From Clostridiales bacterium (GTDB lineage: Bacteria; Bacillota; Clostridia; Oscillospirales; Oscillospiraceae): a DNA stretch of 64,000 nt. The stretch lies in the NCBI GenBank assembly GCA_902363045.1, contig CABIYX010000003.1:3419-67418 (forward strand), given 5' to 3'. This document shows, piece after piece, positions 51,278-60,844 of this stretch. Position numbers and translations under genes: made by a program. Numbering within the stretch: the first letter of the stretch is position 1; the number at the start of each line of letters is the position of its first letter. The notes beneath the pieces are model-generated. The model was not told where the DNA came from, did not search any database, and was given only the letters and a program-made list of their open reading frames with translations.

Positions 51278-53518
51278 TTACTTCCCGGTCAGCCGGGCTA
51301 CATGATAGACTCCCTGGATATTGTTCAGCTTATTGATGACCGAGGCCAGCTCCTCCTTGTCCCGCACCTCCACCTCGATGCGAAGGATGGCGTGTCCGTC
51401 CGGCATGGAGCGGGCTGACAGGGCGGTGACCTTTACCTTGGCCGCCGACAGGGCCATAGCCACGTCCAAGGTCAGATTATCCCGGTCCTTGGAGGCCACC
51501 TCCAGGGCGGTGCGGTAGTTGGGCAGCTTGCTGTCCACCCAGGACACCCGCACCCAGCGGGCGGCCTCCTCCGGCTTGCGGTTCTCCGGTGCGGCGTTGG
51601 GACAGTCCGCCCGGTGGACAGATACCCCGTAGCCCCGGGTGATGAACCCGATCACCGGATCGCCGGGGACGGGGGTGCAGCACTTGGCAAACTTCACCAG
51701 GCAGTTGCCCAACCCCTCCACGATGATGCCCGAGTCGGTGTGTTTATTGGAGCCCTTCAGCTGGCTGACGTCCACCGGGGCGGCGGTACCGGGGACGATA
51801 ATGCTCTCCGCCGTCGTGCGGGATGAGGCCGCGGCCTTCTCCGCCTTCAGCCGCCCCAGGCGCAGCAGCTCGTCCTTGATGCGGGCTACGCTCTTCACGG
51901 CGGTGGTGCCGCCGTAGCCGATGGAGGCGTACAGCTCGTCCAGCGTGCCGAAGCGGACCTTCCGCAGGATGCTGGGCAGCACATCCTCCGCCGTGACGGA
52001 GCTCAGCGGGATCTTGGCGTGCTTCAGCTCCGACTCGAACAGAGCCCGGCCGGTGGCGATGTTCTCCTCCCGGCGCTCCCGCTTGAACCACTGGCGGATC
52101 TTGTTCCGGGCCTCGTTGCTCTTTGCGATCTTGAGCCAGTCCCGGCTGGGGCCCTTGGCCGCCTTGGAGGTGAGCACCTCCACAATGTCGCCGTTTTTCA
52201 GGTGGGTGTCATAGGGCACCATCCGCCCGTTCACCCGGGCCCCCACCATGCTGTTGCCCACAGCAGAGTGGATGTTGTAGGCAAAATCGATGGGGGTGGC
52301 TCCGGCGGGCAGGCTCTTGACGTCCCCGTTGGGGGTAAAGACGAACACCTCATCGGAGAACATATCCACCTTCAGGGTGCGGACAAATTCCTCCGCGTCG
52401 GTGTCCTGCTGGCTCTCCAGCAGCTTGCGGACCCATTCAAAGTCCACCTCGCTGCCCAGCTTCTTGTTTGCCATCCCCTGCTTGTACTTCCAGTGGGCCG
52501 CGATGCCGTACTCCGCGGTCTGGTGCATCTCCCAGGTACGGATCTGCACCTCGAAGGGAATGCCCTCCCGGCCAATGACCGTGGTGTGGAGGGACTGGTA
52601 CATATTGGGCTTGGGCGTGCCGATGTAGTCCTTGAACCGGCCCAGCACCGGCTTGAACATATCGTGGATGCAGCCCAGCACGTTGTAGCACTCCGGGATG
52701 TCGTCCACGATCACCCGGAAGGCGTACAGGTCGAAGATCTCGTCCAGCGTCTTGTTCTGGGCGAACATTTTCCGGTAGATGGAGTAGGTATGCTTCACCC
52801 GGCCATACACCTTGCAGCGGATGCCCTCCTGTTCCATCCGCTGCTGGATGCGCAGCTGGATGGAGGCCAGGAACTCCTCGTGGGCGGCGGAGCGGGCGGA
52901 CATCTCATCCTCGATCTCCTTATAGCCCACAGGGTCCAGATAGCGCAGGGAGAGGTCCTCCAGCTCCCACTTCAGCTTCTGCATACCCAAGCGGTGCGCC
53001 AGCGGCGCGTAGATCTCCATGGTCTCCAGAGATTTCTCCCGCTGCTTCCGGGGGGACTGATACTCCATGGTGCGCATATTGTGCAGCCGGTCGCAGATCT
53101 TGATGAGGATCACCCGGATGTCGTGGGCCATGGCCATGAGCATCTTGCGCAGGTTCTCCATCTGCTCCTCTTCCTTGGAGACATACTGCACCCGGGTCAG
53201 CTTGGTGACCCCCTCCACCAGCTCCGCCACCGACTTGCCGAATTTTTTGGCAATCTCCTCATGGGTGGCGTCGGTATCTTCGATGCAGTCGTGGAGCAGG
53301 GCGGCAATGACCGAGTCCACATCCAGCCCCAGATCGGCCACAATGTCGGCCACTGCCAGGGGATGGATGATATAGGGCTCGCCGCTCTTGCGCAGCTGCC
53401 CGTGGTGCTCCGCGTCCGCATAGGTAAATGCGTCGAACAGCCGCTTGGTATCTAAATTGGGCGTATAGGCGGCCACCTTGTCCTCAAGGGCCTGATAGCG
53501 CTCTAAAATCGGATCCAT
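51278..53518 (-). CDS. relA: bifunctional (p)ppGpp synthetase/hydrolase
   Basis: 746 residues, the full long Rel type. HD hydrolase (HGQLRKSGEPYIIHPLAVA, then LLHDCIEDTD, about residues 37-82), synthetase (RVKHTYSIYRKM, about 240, and YQSLHTTVIG), TGS (VFVFTPNGDVKSLPAGATPIDFAYNIHS), a zinc-finger/helical region (AKCCTPVPGDPVIGF), and a C-terminal ACT domain. It sets the stringent response. It is transcribed toward dtd. Confidence 0.96.
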   Translation of the reverse strand: MDPILERYQALEDKVAAYTPNLDTKRLFDAFTYADAEHHGQLRKSGEPYIIHPLAVADIVADLGLDVDSVIAALLHDCIEDTDATHEEIAKKFGKSVAELVEGVTKLTRVQYVSKEEEQMENLRKMLMAMAHDIRVILIKICDRLHNMRTMEYQSPRKQREKSLETMEIYAPLAHRLGMQKLKWELEDLSLRYLDPVGYKEIEDEMSARSAAHEEFLASIQLRIQQRMEQEGIRCKVYGRVKHTYSIYRKMFAQNKTLDEIFDLYAFRVIVDDIPECYNVLGCIHDMFKPVLGRFKDYIGTPKPNMYQSLHTTVIGREGIPFEVQIRTWEMHQTAEYGIAAHWKYKQGMANKKLGSEVDFEWVRKLLESQQDTDAEEFVRTLKVDMFSDEVFVFTPNGDVKSLPAGATPIDFAYNIHSAVGNSMVGARVNGRMVPYDTHLKNGDIVEVLTSKAAKGPSRDWLKIAKSNEARNKIRQWFKRERREENIATGRALFESELKHAKIPLSSVTAEDVLPSILRKVRFGTLDELYASIGYGGTTAVKSVARIKDELLRLGRLKAEKAAASSRTTAESIIVPGTAAPVDVSQLKGSNKHTDSGIIVEGLGNCLVKFAKCCTPVPGDPVIGFITRGYGVSVHRADCPNAAPENRKPEEAARWVRVSWVDSKLPNYRTALEVASKDRDNLTLDVAMALSAAKVKVTALSARSMPDGHAILRIEVEVRDKEELASVINKLNNIQGVYHVARLTGK

Positions 53519-53530
53519 TCGATCACCTTC

Positions 53531-53611
53531 TCACGAATTAGAAATTAGGAATGAGGAATTTGATCGGGCGGGAGCCAGGACAGCCATTTCCTCTTTCCTA
53601 ACTCCTGGCCC
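53531..53611. repeat. AATTCC repeat element, copy 3
   Basis: AATTAGAAATTAGGAATGAG (53535-53554) and TTTCCTAACTCC (53595-53606) form weak inverted ends between the Rel and RecJ genes, the same family as copies 1 and 2. Confidence 0.45.
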
Positions 53612-55678
53612 CTAATCCTCCAGCGTGGCCTTCCGCAGCCGTTTCAGGATCTCCGAGGCGTTCAGATCCACCTTGTGCTCCAGCTGGTGCAGAGTGATCT
53701 CCAGCTGCTCGGACTGCCGGACCAGCGTGAGCAGCCCCCGCTCCTCCATCACCTCCAGGCACACCAGGGTATGGGTGGGCAGCTCCGGCTGCCCGCCGGA
53801 GCGGGCGGCTCCCCGGGCGATGCGGGGGACTGTGTCCCGGAGGATGGGCTGTCCGGCGCTCTGGCGCTTCAGATACCGCCACAGGCAGACAAATTCCGCC
53901 CGGGTGGGCAGCAGGGACTGGGCCTCCAGCGGCGTGAGGAGGTCCCCCCGCCGGTATTTTTCATAAATAGACTGCTCCAGCTGGGCCCGAGTCATGGCCC
54001 GGCGCAGGTCCACCACCTGAAGCTGGACCGAGCGCAGTCCCCGGAACTCGTTGATCTGGGGATAGAAGGCCACATCCACCCGGCAGCCGGCGGTCAGGCC
54101 CAGTTCTCCGCCGTCGGCGGAGAAGAAAATGGCGTCCAGCGGGACCCCTCTGGCCTCCAGCCGCAGCTTCAGATGCCGGCCCCGGCCCACCTGAGCGGCG
54201 CTGAGCACATGGGCTCCGGTGAGGACCAGCACCGGTCTGGGATTTCCGGTGCCGCAGGGCTCCAGCCAGTCCAGCTGCTCCACCGCCTCCACCGTGAGCT
54301 CCTGGGGTAACACCGCCGCGTCCGCCTCCAGCACTGTGGCCAGTTCCTCCCCCTGGCGCTCCTCCAGCACCAGCCGGCGCAGCCGGGCAGACAGCTCCGG
54401 GATCCTCTCCTCCCGCACGGTGAAGCCGGCAGCCAGGGCATGGCCCCCAAAGCCCTCCAGCAGATCGCCGCACTGGGCCAGAAGCCGGAATAGGTTGATC
54501 CCGCCCCAGGAGCGGCAGGAGCCCTTCCCCACCCCCTGGTCCAGGCACACCATAAACGTGGGGCAGCCGTACTTCTCCGCCAGGCGGGATGCCACGATGC
54601 CCACCACCCCCTGGTGCCAGCCCTCGTCCGCCAGCAGGATGACCCCCTCCTGGGGCCTCTCCTCCAGCCGCCGGACGGAGTCTTGAAAGATCTCCCCCTC
54701 CACGGCCTGACGCTCCCGGTTCAGCTCACACAGCTCCCGGGCCAACTCCGATGCCCGGTCCGGGTCCCGGGTGAGGAGCAGCTCGGCGGCCAGACCGGCC
54801 TTTCCCATCCGGCCTGCCGCGTTGATCCGGGGCGCCAGCGTATAGCCCACAGACACCGAGGTGAGAGGCCTGTCCCCCAGCCCTGCCTCCTGGATCAGCC
54901 GGGCAAGGCCCAGCCGCCGGGGATGGGCCAGGGCGGACAGCCCGGTCTGAACGATGGTGCGGTTTTCGCCGGTCATGGGCATCACATCGGCCACTGTTCC
55001 AATTGCGGCCAGGTCGGCATACTCCAGAAAGATCCGCTCCGCCCGCTCCGGTCCGGCCACCGCCATGGCCAGCTTCAGGGCCACCCCCACCCCGGCCAGT
55101 CCCTTGAAGGGGTAAGGGCAGTCGGTGCGGCGGGGATCCACCACGGCGCACGCGGGGGGCAGGTTTTCCTTACACTCATGGTGGTCCGTCACCACCACAT
55201 CCACCCCCAGGGAGGCGGCGAAGGCTGTCTCGGCTCCGGCGGTGATGCCGCAGTCCACGGTGACGATCAGGGTGACACCCTGGGCGGCCAAAGCGGACAC
55301 CGCCTCAGCATTGAGGCCATACCCCTCCTCCAGTCGGTCCGGGATATAGGGAAGGATCCGTCCGCCCATACGGCTCAGGCAGTCGGTGAGCAGGCAGGTG
55401 GAGGTGATCCCGTCCACGTCGTAGTCCCCATAGACTGCCACTGTCTCCCCCGTCTCCAGGGCCCGGCGGACGCGGCGGACCGCCCGGTCCATGTCCCGCA
55501 GGCCCATGGGGTCCTCCAGCGGCGTCTCCCCGGGGGCGAGGAGGGCCCGCGCCTCCTCCCATGTCCGGATCCCCCGGGCAGACAGCACAGCCGCCAGAAG
55601 CGAAGGGATCCCCGCCCGCTCCAGCTCCTCCCGGGCGGCGCGGCTGGGCGCGGCGACCCGCCATTCCTGATAACGCAT
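53612..55678 (-). CDS. recJ: single-stranded-DNA exonuclease RecJ
   Basis: 688 residues from ATG 55678 (GGAGGGATG upstream); the open frame extends further upstream but without family similarity. DHH motifs: VAVYGDYDVDGITST (about 89), VTVDCGI, VTDHHECKENLPPA (about 165), VDPRRTDCPYPFKGLAGVG and IGTVADVMPM. The DHHA1 domain has GFGGHALAAGFTV. An OB-like domain and a RecJ-type C-terminal extension follow. It acts 5'-3' in repair and recombination. Confidence 0.94.
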   Translation of the reverse strand: MRYQEWRVAAPSRAAREELERAGIPSLLAAVLSARGIRTWEEARALLAPGETPLEDPMGLRDMDRAVRRVRRALETGETVAVYGDYDVDGITSTCLLTDCLSRMGGRILPYIPDRLEEGYGLNAEAVSALAAQGVTLIVTVDCGITAGAETAFAASLGVDVVVTDHHECKENLPPACAVVDPRRTDCPYPFKGLAGVGVALKLAMAVAGPERAERIFLEYADLAAIGTVADVMPMTGENRTIVQTGLSALAHPRRLGLARLIQEAGLGDRPLTSVSVGYTLAPRINAAGRMGKAGLAAELLLTRDPDRASELARELCELNRERQAVEGEIFQDSVRRLEERPQEGVILLADEGWHQGVVGIVASRLAEKYGCPTFMVCLDQGVGKGSCRSWGGINLFRLLAQCGDLLEGFGGHALAAGFTVREERIPELSARLRRLVLEERQGEELATVLEADAAVLPQELTVEAVEQLDWLEPCGTGNPRPVLVLTGAHVLSAAQVGRGRHLKLRLEARGVPLDAIFFSADGGELGLTAGCRVDVAFYPQINEFRGLRSVQLQVVDLRRAMTRAQLEQSIYEKYRRGDLLTPLEAQSLLPTRAEFVCLWRYLKRQSAGQPILRDTVPRIARGAARSGGQPELPTHTLVCLEVMEERGLLTLVRQSEQLEITLHQLEHKVDLNASEILKRLRKATLED

Positions 55679-55831
55679 CGGGCATCCCTCCTCTCTCCCC
55701 AGCGCAGGCGGACGCACTGAGACAGTATTACAGGTTATTATACCATAGTTTTCAGAGGTGGCACAAGTAAATTTCACCATATCCCCCATCCGCTCCCCGT
55801 CCCCTCCCTTTCCTGAGTTCTCCTCCAAGCA

Positions 55832-55876
55832 GAAAGAAACCGGCCGGAGCCCCGCATCCCGCAGGCTCCGGCCGGT
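55832..55876 (-). terminator. terminator of the sigma/anti-sigma operon
   Basis: ACCGGCCGGAGCC stem, followed on the minus strand by TTTCTTTC. Confidence 0.7.
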
Positions 55877-55890
55877 CCGATCTTCTGTTC

Positions 55891-56787
55891 TTATTCTGCC
55901 AGGATCACCCGGCAGTTCTCGCTCCAGGGCTGCTCCGGCCTCTGGAAGGAAACGTCCGCCGCCTCCAGCGCCCCGCACAGGGCCTCCAGCGTCTGGGCGC
56001 TCACCGTACAGAAGCTGCGCCCCTGGCCGTCCAGCTCCCACTGGTCCAGCGCGGGCAGCAGCTCCGCCGCGCCTTCCGGCAGGGCGGTCAGCAGCAGCTC
56101 CGTTTCCTCCTGCTGTACGCTGTACAGCGCGGGTCCCCCCGCTTCCCTGTCCGCCTGGGCAGGCTCAGGGGCCGCGCCCGCCGCGTTTTCCCCCTGGGCA
56201 AGAGAGGCGCGCGGCACGCCTGCAACCTTCGACGGATCCTCTCCATTGGCCGCGCCGCTCCGCGGCGCACCGGCAGTCTCCGTCCCATCCGCTGTTTCCA
56301 GCGGTTCTGTCGTCTTGCTCTGCACCGGCTCCTCTTCCAAAGCGGCCGCGGAGGCCGCGCCGGCCACAGGGGCCTCGCCGGAGCCCGCGGACTCCTCTGA
56401 CCACTGGGCGGGGTCGGGGACCGCCGCGAGGCTCCCGGCTGTGCCCGCACCGGACCGGTCCGCGCCGTAATACAGCCCCACGCAGATCACCGCGCAGGCC
56501 GCCAGTCCGGCCGCCGCCCTCCACTGGGGCCGCCGCCACAGGGGGACAACCTTGGCGGGGGCGGACTCCTCCCGGACCCGTTCCATCACGAGGTCCGCAA
56601 AGCCCTCGGGGGCCGGCGTCTCCTCCAGCTCCCCCATGGCCTGATGCAGCTCCCGCAGGGCCGCCCAGTCCGTGCGGCAGGCGGGGCATCCGGCCAGATG
56701 GGCCTCCAGCTCCCCCCGCTCCTCTCCGGTCAGCGGACCATCCAGGGCCTGGCTCATCTGTTCCAGAGCCTCTTCACAGGACAGCAC
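55891..56787 (-). CDS. anti-sigma factor (zf-HC2 type)
   Basis: 298 residues, GTG start with AAGGAGGTG. The N-terminal zinc anti-sigma domain has HLAGCPACR (H-x3-C-x2-C). One membrane helix lies at about residues 90-108 (AAAGLAACAVICVGLYYGA). The outer part is Ala/Glu/Pro-rich and probably disordered, ending in a small folded domain. It holds the ECF sigma factor encoded 6 bp upstream and releases it on an envelope signal. Confidence 0.88.
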   Translation of the reverse strand: MLSCEEALEQMSQALDGPLTGEERGELEAHLAGCPACRTDWAALRELHQAMGELEETPAPEGFADLVMERVREESAPAKVVPLWRRPQWRAAAGLAACAVICVGLYYGADRSGAGTAGSLAAVPDPAQWSEESAGSGEAPVAGAASAAALEEEPVQSKTTEPLETADGTETAGAPRSGAANGEDPSKVAGVPRASLAQGENAAGAAPEPAQADREAGGPALYSVQQEETELLLTALPEGAAELLPALDQWELDGQGRSFCTVSAQTLEALCGALEAADVSFQRPEQPWSENCRVILAE

Positions 56788-56793
56788 GCCAGG

Positions 56794-57405
56794 TCACCTC
56801 CTTTTTATCTCATCTGATGGCTTAGACGCAGGCGGAGCGAAAAAGTTCCCATTCTCCAGCAATCTTTTTTTCAGGGCCAGCCGCGCCCGGGCCAGGCGGG
56901 ACTTCACCGTCCCCAAGTCCAGGGACAGAAGCTCCCCGATCTCTTGATAGGACAGTCCGGACACCTCCCGCATGACCAGGATCTCCCGCTGATGGTCCGG
57001 CAGGGCCCGGAGCTCCCGCTCCAGCGCCTGCCTCCGCTCCTTCCGCTCCAGTTCCTCCTCCGGCCCGGCCCCTGGAGCCGCCGGCTCCGGCCAGCCCGCC
57101 GCCTCGTCATCCAGAGAGTGGGGGGCTTCCCCCTCCTGCCGCCGCTTCCGCTTCCGCAGCAGGTCGATGCAGGCGTTGGACGCCAGACGGTACAGCCAAG
57201 TGGAAAAGCTGCTGTCCCCCTGGAATGAGGCCAATCCCCGCCAGGCGTTGAGGAACGCCTCCTGGGCCGCGTCCTGGGCATCCTCCCGGTCCCCTGTCAT
57301 CCGCAGGCACAGGGTGTAGATCCGGTCCTGATGGGCCGTCACCAGCTCAGCGAAGGCGTCCTGGTCGCCCCCCTTCGCCCGGAGCACGATCTCTTGTTCA
57401 GTCAA
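56794..57405 (-). CDS. ECF-family RNA polymerase sigma factor
   Basis: 203 residues. Region 2 is DAFAELVTAHQDRIYTLCLRMTGDREDAQDAAQEAFLNAWRGL, then FSTWLYRLASNACIDLLRKRKRR. Region 4 is ALPDHQREILVMREVSGLSYQEIGELLSLDLGTVKSRLARARLALKK. The most likely start is TTG (57403-57405), with GGGAGGGAG six bases before; no Met precedes it in the conserved part. It is operonic with its anti-sigma factor. Confidence 0.92.
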   Translation of the reverse strand: MTEQEIVLRAKGGDQDAFAELVTAHQDRIYTLCLRMTGDREDAQDAAQEAFLNAWRGLASFQGDSSFSTWLYRLASNACIDLLRKRKRRQEGEAPHSLDDEAAGWPEPAAPGAGPEEELERKERRQALERELRALPDHQREILVMREVSGLSYQEIGELLSLDLGTVKSRLARARLALKKRLLENGNFFAPPASKPSDEIKRR

Positions 57406-57485
57406 GCCGCTCCCTCCCCTCCTATACGGCTCACGCGGCGCGGTCCGGTCCGGCTGGAGCACAGGCCCCGCCCGGCTGGACCTCC

Positions 57486-58487
57486 TTACCGCTCCGCCCC
57501 GGCGGCTGTCGGCGCGTCCGCCAGATCCCTCTTGATCCCCCTGGTCACACGGTACACATCCTCCAGGGAGGTGATCCTCACGATCTTTTCCTTGTAGTAC
57601 CCCGCATGGGGCACCCCCTTCAAATACCAGGCGTAGTGCCGTCTGGCCTCCAGACAGGCGATCTTCTCCCCCTTGTTGGCCGCCGACAGCTCGAACTGCC
57701 GCACAGCGGTGTCGCACCGCTCCGCCAGGGGCGGCATAGGCGGGATCTCCCGTCCCTCCAGGGCCGCCCTGCACTGGGCGAACAGCCAGGGATTTCCAAA
57801 GACACCCCGGCCGATCATAGCCATGTCCGCCCCAGTGTATTTCAGGATCCGGGGCGCATCACTGGGCTTGAACACATCTCCATTGGCCAGAACGGGGATC
57901 TTCACCGCCTGCTTGACCTCTCGGATCCAGTCCCAGTTGGCCGTCCCGGCGTACATCTGGTTCCGGGTCCGGCCGTGGACAGCCACTGCGGCCGCGCCGG
58001 CCTCCTCCATGGCCCGGGCAAACTCCACACAGTTGATAGAGCCCTTGTCCCAGCCCAGCCGGAATTTCACGGTAACGGGACAGCCCGCCCCCCGGACCAC
58101 CGCCTCCAGCACCCGGACCGCCTTGTCCGGATCCCGCATCAGGCCGGAACCGTCCCCGGAGTTGGCCACCTTGGGCACAGGGCAGCCCATGTTGATGTCG
58201 ATGATGTCCGCCCCGGACACCTCGTGGGCGATGGCGGCCGCCTCCTCCATGCACACCGGGTCACTGCCGAAGATCTGGGCGGCGGCGGGGTGTTCTCCCT
58301 CCCCCAGCTGGAGCAGAGGAATGGACTTTTTATCCTGAAAGCACAGGGCCTTGGCGCTGACCATCTCGGTACAGGTCAGCCCCGCCCCCTGCTCCCGGCA
58401 GATGGTACGGAACGCCAGGTCTGTCACCCCCGCCATAGGGGCCAGCGCCAGCGGGACATGGATCTTGATTCCTCCGATTTCAACCAT
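57486..58487 (-). CDS. dusB: tRNA-dihydrouridine synthase
   Basis: 333 residues from ATG 58487 (AGGAGGT upstream). FMN-barrel motifs: LAPMAGVTDLAFRTICREQGA, IDINMGCPVPKVANSGDGSGLM, the catalytic Cys in the MGCP-type segment and VAVHGRTRNQMY, then GDVFKPSDA and IGRGVFGNPWLF. It reduces uridines in the tRNA D-loop. DusB type by length and pattern. Confidence 0.93.
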   Translation of the reverse strand: MVEIGGIKIHVPLALAPMAGVTDLAFRTICREQGAGLTCTEMVSAKALCFQDKKSIPLLQLGEGEHPAAAQIFGSDPVCMEEAAAIAHEVSGADIIDINMGCPVPKVANSGDGSGLMRDPDKAVRVLEAVVRGAGCPVTVKFRLGWDKGSINCVEFARAMEEAGAAAVAVHGRTRNQMYAGTANWDWIREVKQAVKIPVLANGDVFKPSDAPRILKYTGADMAMIGRGVFGNPWLFAQCRAALEGREIPPMPPLAERCDTAVRQFELSAANKGEKIACLEARRHYAWYLKGVPHAGYYKEKIVRITSLEDVYRVTRGIKRDLADAPTAAGAER

Positions 58488-58628
58488 GGGGACCTCCTGG
58501 AAATAAAACATACAGAATGGGCGGCGCACCGCCCTGACCGCAGTGTATTCTACCATATCGGCCACAGGTTGACAAGGCCGCCCGTTCCCATTAAAATAGG
58601 GGAAAACCGCGAAATCGGGGGGATCTGT

Positions 58629-59828
58629 ATGGAATGGAAGGAACTGCGCGCTGCCCTGCGGGGGTTGACCATCTATCAGGAGCCGCTGGAGACTGAGATC
58701 GGCCAGACGGTCACCGGACTGCTGGACGCCCTGTACCGTCAGGACGGCGAGGGAGCCCTGGCCGCCTATACCGGCCTGTTTGCCGCCCTGTGCCGGGCGG
58801 AGTTCCACGGCCTGGGAGACTGGCTGTGGGACTGGCTGCGCTGCCACGAGAGCGCATACTCCTTGCTGATCGACCAAGGCGGCTCCAACCCTGTGCTGGA
58901 GCAGGCTGCACGGCAAGATGTGAATACCCTTGCTCAACTGGCTGGGACCGGCTACAGCTGCTTCCTGGACGCCATCCAGCCCCTGCTTCCTCCGGAGTTC
59001 GCCCCGGTGCTGGCTGGGCTGCCCCAATGGCGGACCGAGGTTCCCTTTGACTTCGACACTCTCACCGCCTTCTACCGGGAGCACGGGGCGGGGCTGTACG
59101 CCAAATACCGGGCCTTCCTTTGGGAAGACGGCAGCCTGATCCCGGTGGCCGACCCGGACTGCCCCCACCCCGTAGAGCTGCTGGGCTATGAGCAGCAGCG
59201 CCAGCAGGTGCTTGAAAACACCCGCCTTCTGGTGGCGGGCCGCCCCTCCAACAATGTGCTTCTCTTCGGCGATGGCGGCACGGGCAAGTCGGCCACGGTA
59301 AAATCCATGCTCTATTTGGATGGCATGGAGGACCTGCGGCTCATCGAGATCCAGAAGGAAAACCTTGTGGGGATGCCCCGGCTCATCCGCTCCCTGGCCG
59401 GACGCCGCCAGAAGTTCATCCTGTTCATTGATGACCTGGCTTTTGACCAGGACGACCAGACCTACTCCTCCCTCAAGACCATCCTGGAGGGCGGACTGGA
59501 GAAGCGGCCGGTCAATGTGGCCATCTACGCCACCTCCAACCGGCGCCACCTGGTCCGGCAGACCTTTTCGGAGCGGGCGGGCGAGGAGATCGACACCTTT
59601 GAGACCATCTCGGAAAAGACCGCCCTGGCCGAGCGCTTCGGCCTGCGCATCCCCTATATGACCATGAACAAGCGGGACTATCTGGCCCTCATTGACCACC
59701 TGGCCGGTCTGTACCAGGTGGAGATGGACAGGGAGCTCCTCCACGCCCGGGCCATGGAGTGGGAGATCCGCCACGCAGGCCGAACCCCCCGGGTGGCCCG
59801 CCAGTTTATCGCCAGCCTTACCGGCTGA
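58629..59828 (+). CDS. DUF815-family AAA ATPase
   Basis: 399 residues from ATG 58629 (GGGGGGA upstream). Walker A FGDGGTGKSATVK (about 214-226), Walker B ILFIDDLAFDQDD (about 276), YATSNRRHLVR as sensor 1, and the C-terminal RTPRVARQFIASL typical of DUF815. The N-terminal 190 residues are helical. The function is not established; members are common in Firmicutes cores. It is divergent from dusB. Confidence 0.9.
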   Translation: MEWKELRAALRGLTIYQEPLETEIGQTVTGLLDALYRQDGEGALAAYTGLFAALCRAEFHGLGDWLWDWLRCHESAYSLLIDQGGSNPVLEQAARQDVNTLAQLAGTGYSCFLDAIQPLLPPEFAPVLAGLPQWRTEVPFDFDTLTAFYREHGAGLYAKYRAFLWEDGSLIPVADPDCPHPVELLGYEQQRQQVLENTRLLVAGRPSNNVLLFGDGGTGKSATVKSMLYLDGMEDLRLIEIQKENLVGMPRLIRSLAGRRQKFILFIDDLAFDQDDQTYSSLKTILEGGLEKRPVNVAIYATSNRRHLVRQTFSERAGEEIDTFETISEKTALAERFGLRIPYMTMNKRDYLALIDHLAGLYQVEMDRELLHARAMEWEIRHAGRTPRVARQFIASLTG

Positions 59829-59852
59829 GCTTCTCCAAGCATTATAAGAGAC

Positions 59853-59920
59853 CATCAAAAAGTACAAGCGCTTTTTGATGAGCTGAAGGGCCCGGACCGC
59901 GTTGCGGTCCGGGCCCTTTT
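59853..59920. terminator. double hairpin terminator
   Basis: CATCAAAAAG/CTTTTTGATG (59853-59880), then AAGGGCCCGGACCGC/GCGGTCCGGGCCCTT (59886-59918), between convergent genes. Confidence 0.8.
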
Positions 59921-59936
59921 CACAATCTCCGCAGCC

Positions 59937-60761
59937 TCATTCCACCGCCACCGAGATCTTGGTGCGGTACTGGGCGGGATCCCTCTGGGCGATCTCGTCC
60001 CACAGCCCCTCCTTATAGGAGCAGCCCACCGGACGCAGGCCCCGGGCGGAGATCTCCTCCAGCAGCTGGCGGTAGGCCCCCCGGGCGCGGTGGTAGTCCC
60101 CCTGGAGGCAGATGGCGGCATACCGCCCCGCCGGTTTTTCAAACACCGGGACTCCGGCGGACGGATGCTCCACCTGGGTGAAGTAGCAGGCATACTCGTC
60201 AAACCGCCCCGCCGCCAGACTCTCCGCCGAGATCATCGCTCCAAAGGGATAGCCCTCGTTCCAGCCCTCCCGGTGACAGCGGGCCAGGTGCGCATACAGG
60301 ATGGGCGCGGCCACCGCCGGGTCGGCGCTGCGGATGGGGTCGCTGAGGATCAGCAGGGCCGGGGGACACACCTCAAAGAACACCTGGCCGCACACCACCC
60401 GCCGCCCCTGCTCCAGCAGCTTCCGCTTGGTGCGGATCATGGTCTGGATCCGGCGGAGTTGGGCCAGCCCCCGCTCCACCTCCGCCTCCTGCTGGTCCAG
60501 CAGGGCAGAGAGCCGCTCCGGGTCCCGCCGGTCCAGATACGCCTTGATGTCCAGCAGGGGCATCCCCAGCTCCTTCAGGGCGGCGATGACCATGAACACG
60601 TCGTACTGCTCCTGGCTGTAATAGCGGTAGCCGTTCTCCCCCCGGAGGGCGGGGGCAAACAGGCCGATCTGGTCGTAGTGGTGCAGGGTGCGCTTGTTGG
60701 TCCCGCAGATGCGGGCAAAGTCGGCCGCCCGCAGGCGGGAGACGTTCTCTTTCTCCGGCAT
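59937..60761 (-). CDS. MerR-family regulator with GyrI-like effector domain
   Basis: 274 residues. The MerR HTH is FARICGTNKRTLHHYDQIGLFAPALRGENGYRYYSQEQYDVFMVI. A coiled-coil dimer helix follows (about 80-125), then an effector-binding domain (about 130-274; AAICLQGDYHRARGAYRQLLEEI) as in BmrR/GyrI types that bind hydrophobic or aromatic compounds. It is divergent from the aminotransferase pair. The promoter between them has a MerR-type 19-bp spacer. Confidence 0.9.
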   Translation of the reverse strand: MPEKENVSRLRAADFARICGTNKRTLHHYDQIGLFAPALRGENGYRYYSQEQYDVFMVIAALKELGMPLLDIKAYLDRRDPERLSALLDQQEAEVERGLAQLRRIQTMIRTKRKLLEQGRRVVCGQVFFEVCPPALLILSDPIRSADPAVAAPILYAHLARCHREGWNEGYPFGAMISAESLAAGRFDEYACYFTQVEHPSAGVPVFEKPAGRYAAICLQGDYHRARGAYRQLLEEISARGLRPVGCSYKEGLWDEIAQRDPAQYRTKISVAVE

Positions 60762-60775
60762 GGGAAAATTCCCCC

Positions 60776-60806
60776 TTGACTATCACGTTACGTCATCCTT
60801 TATTGT
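60776..60806 (+). promoter_or_regulatory. MerR-type promoter/operator of the aminotransferase operon
   Basis: TTGACT (60776-60781), a 19-bp spacer, TATTGT (60801-60806). The spacer carries the dyad ACGTTACGT (60785-60793). Overlong spacers with a central dyad are the hallmark of MerR-activated promoters. Confidence 0.65.
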
Positions 60807-60844
60807 ATCAAAGAAACAAGCGCAAGTAAAGGAGGCACATTGCC

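Noticed and set aside
52019..53455. 478-codon plus-strand open frame
   Set aside because: It is antisense to the Rel gene and of low-complexity composition.
57606..58628. Long plus-strand open frame running into the DUF815 gene from its N-terminal side
   Set aside because: It is antisense to dusB, has no family similarity in this part, and the DUF815 protein has a clear ATG with ribosome binding site at 58629.
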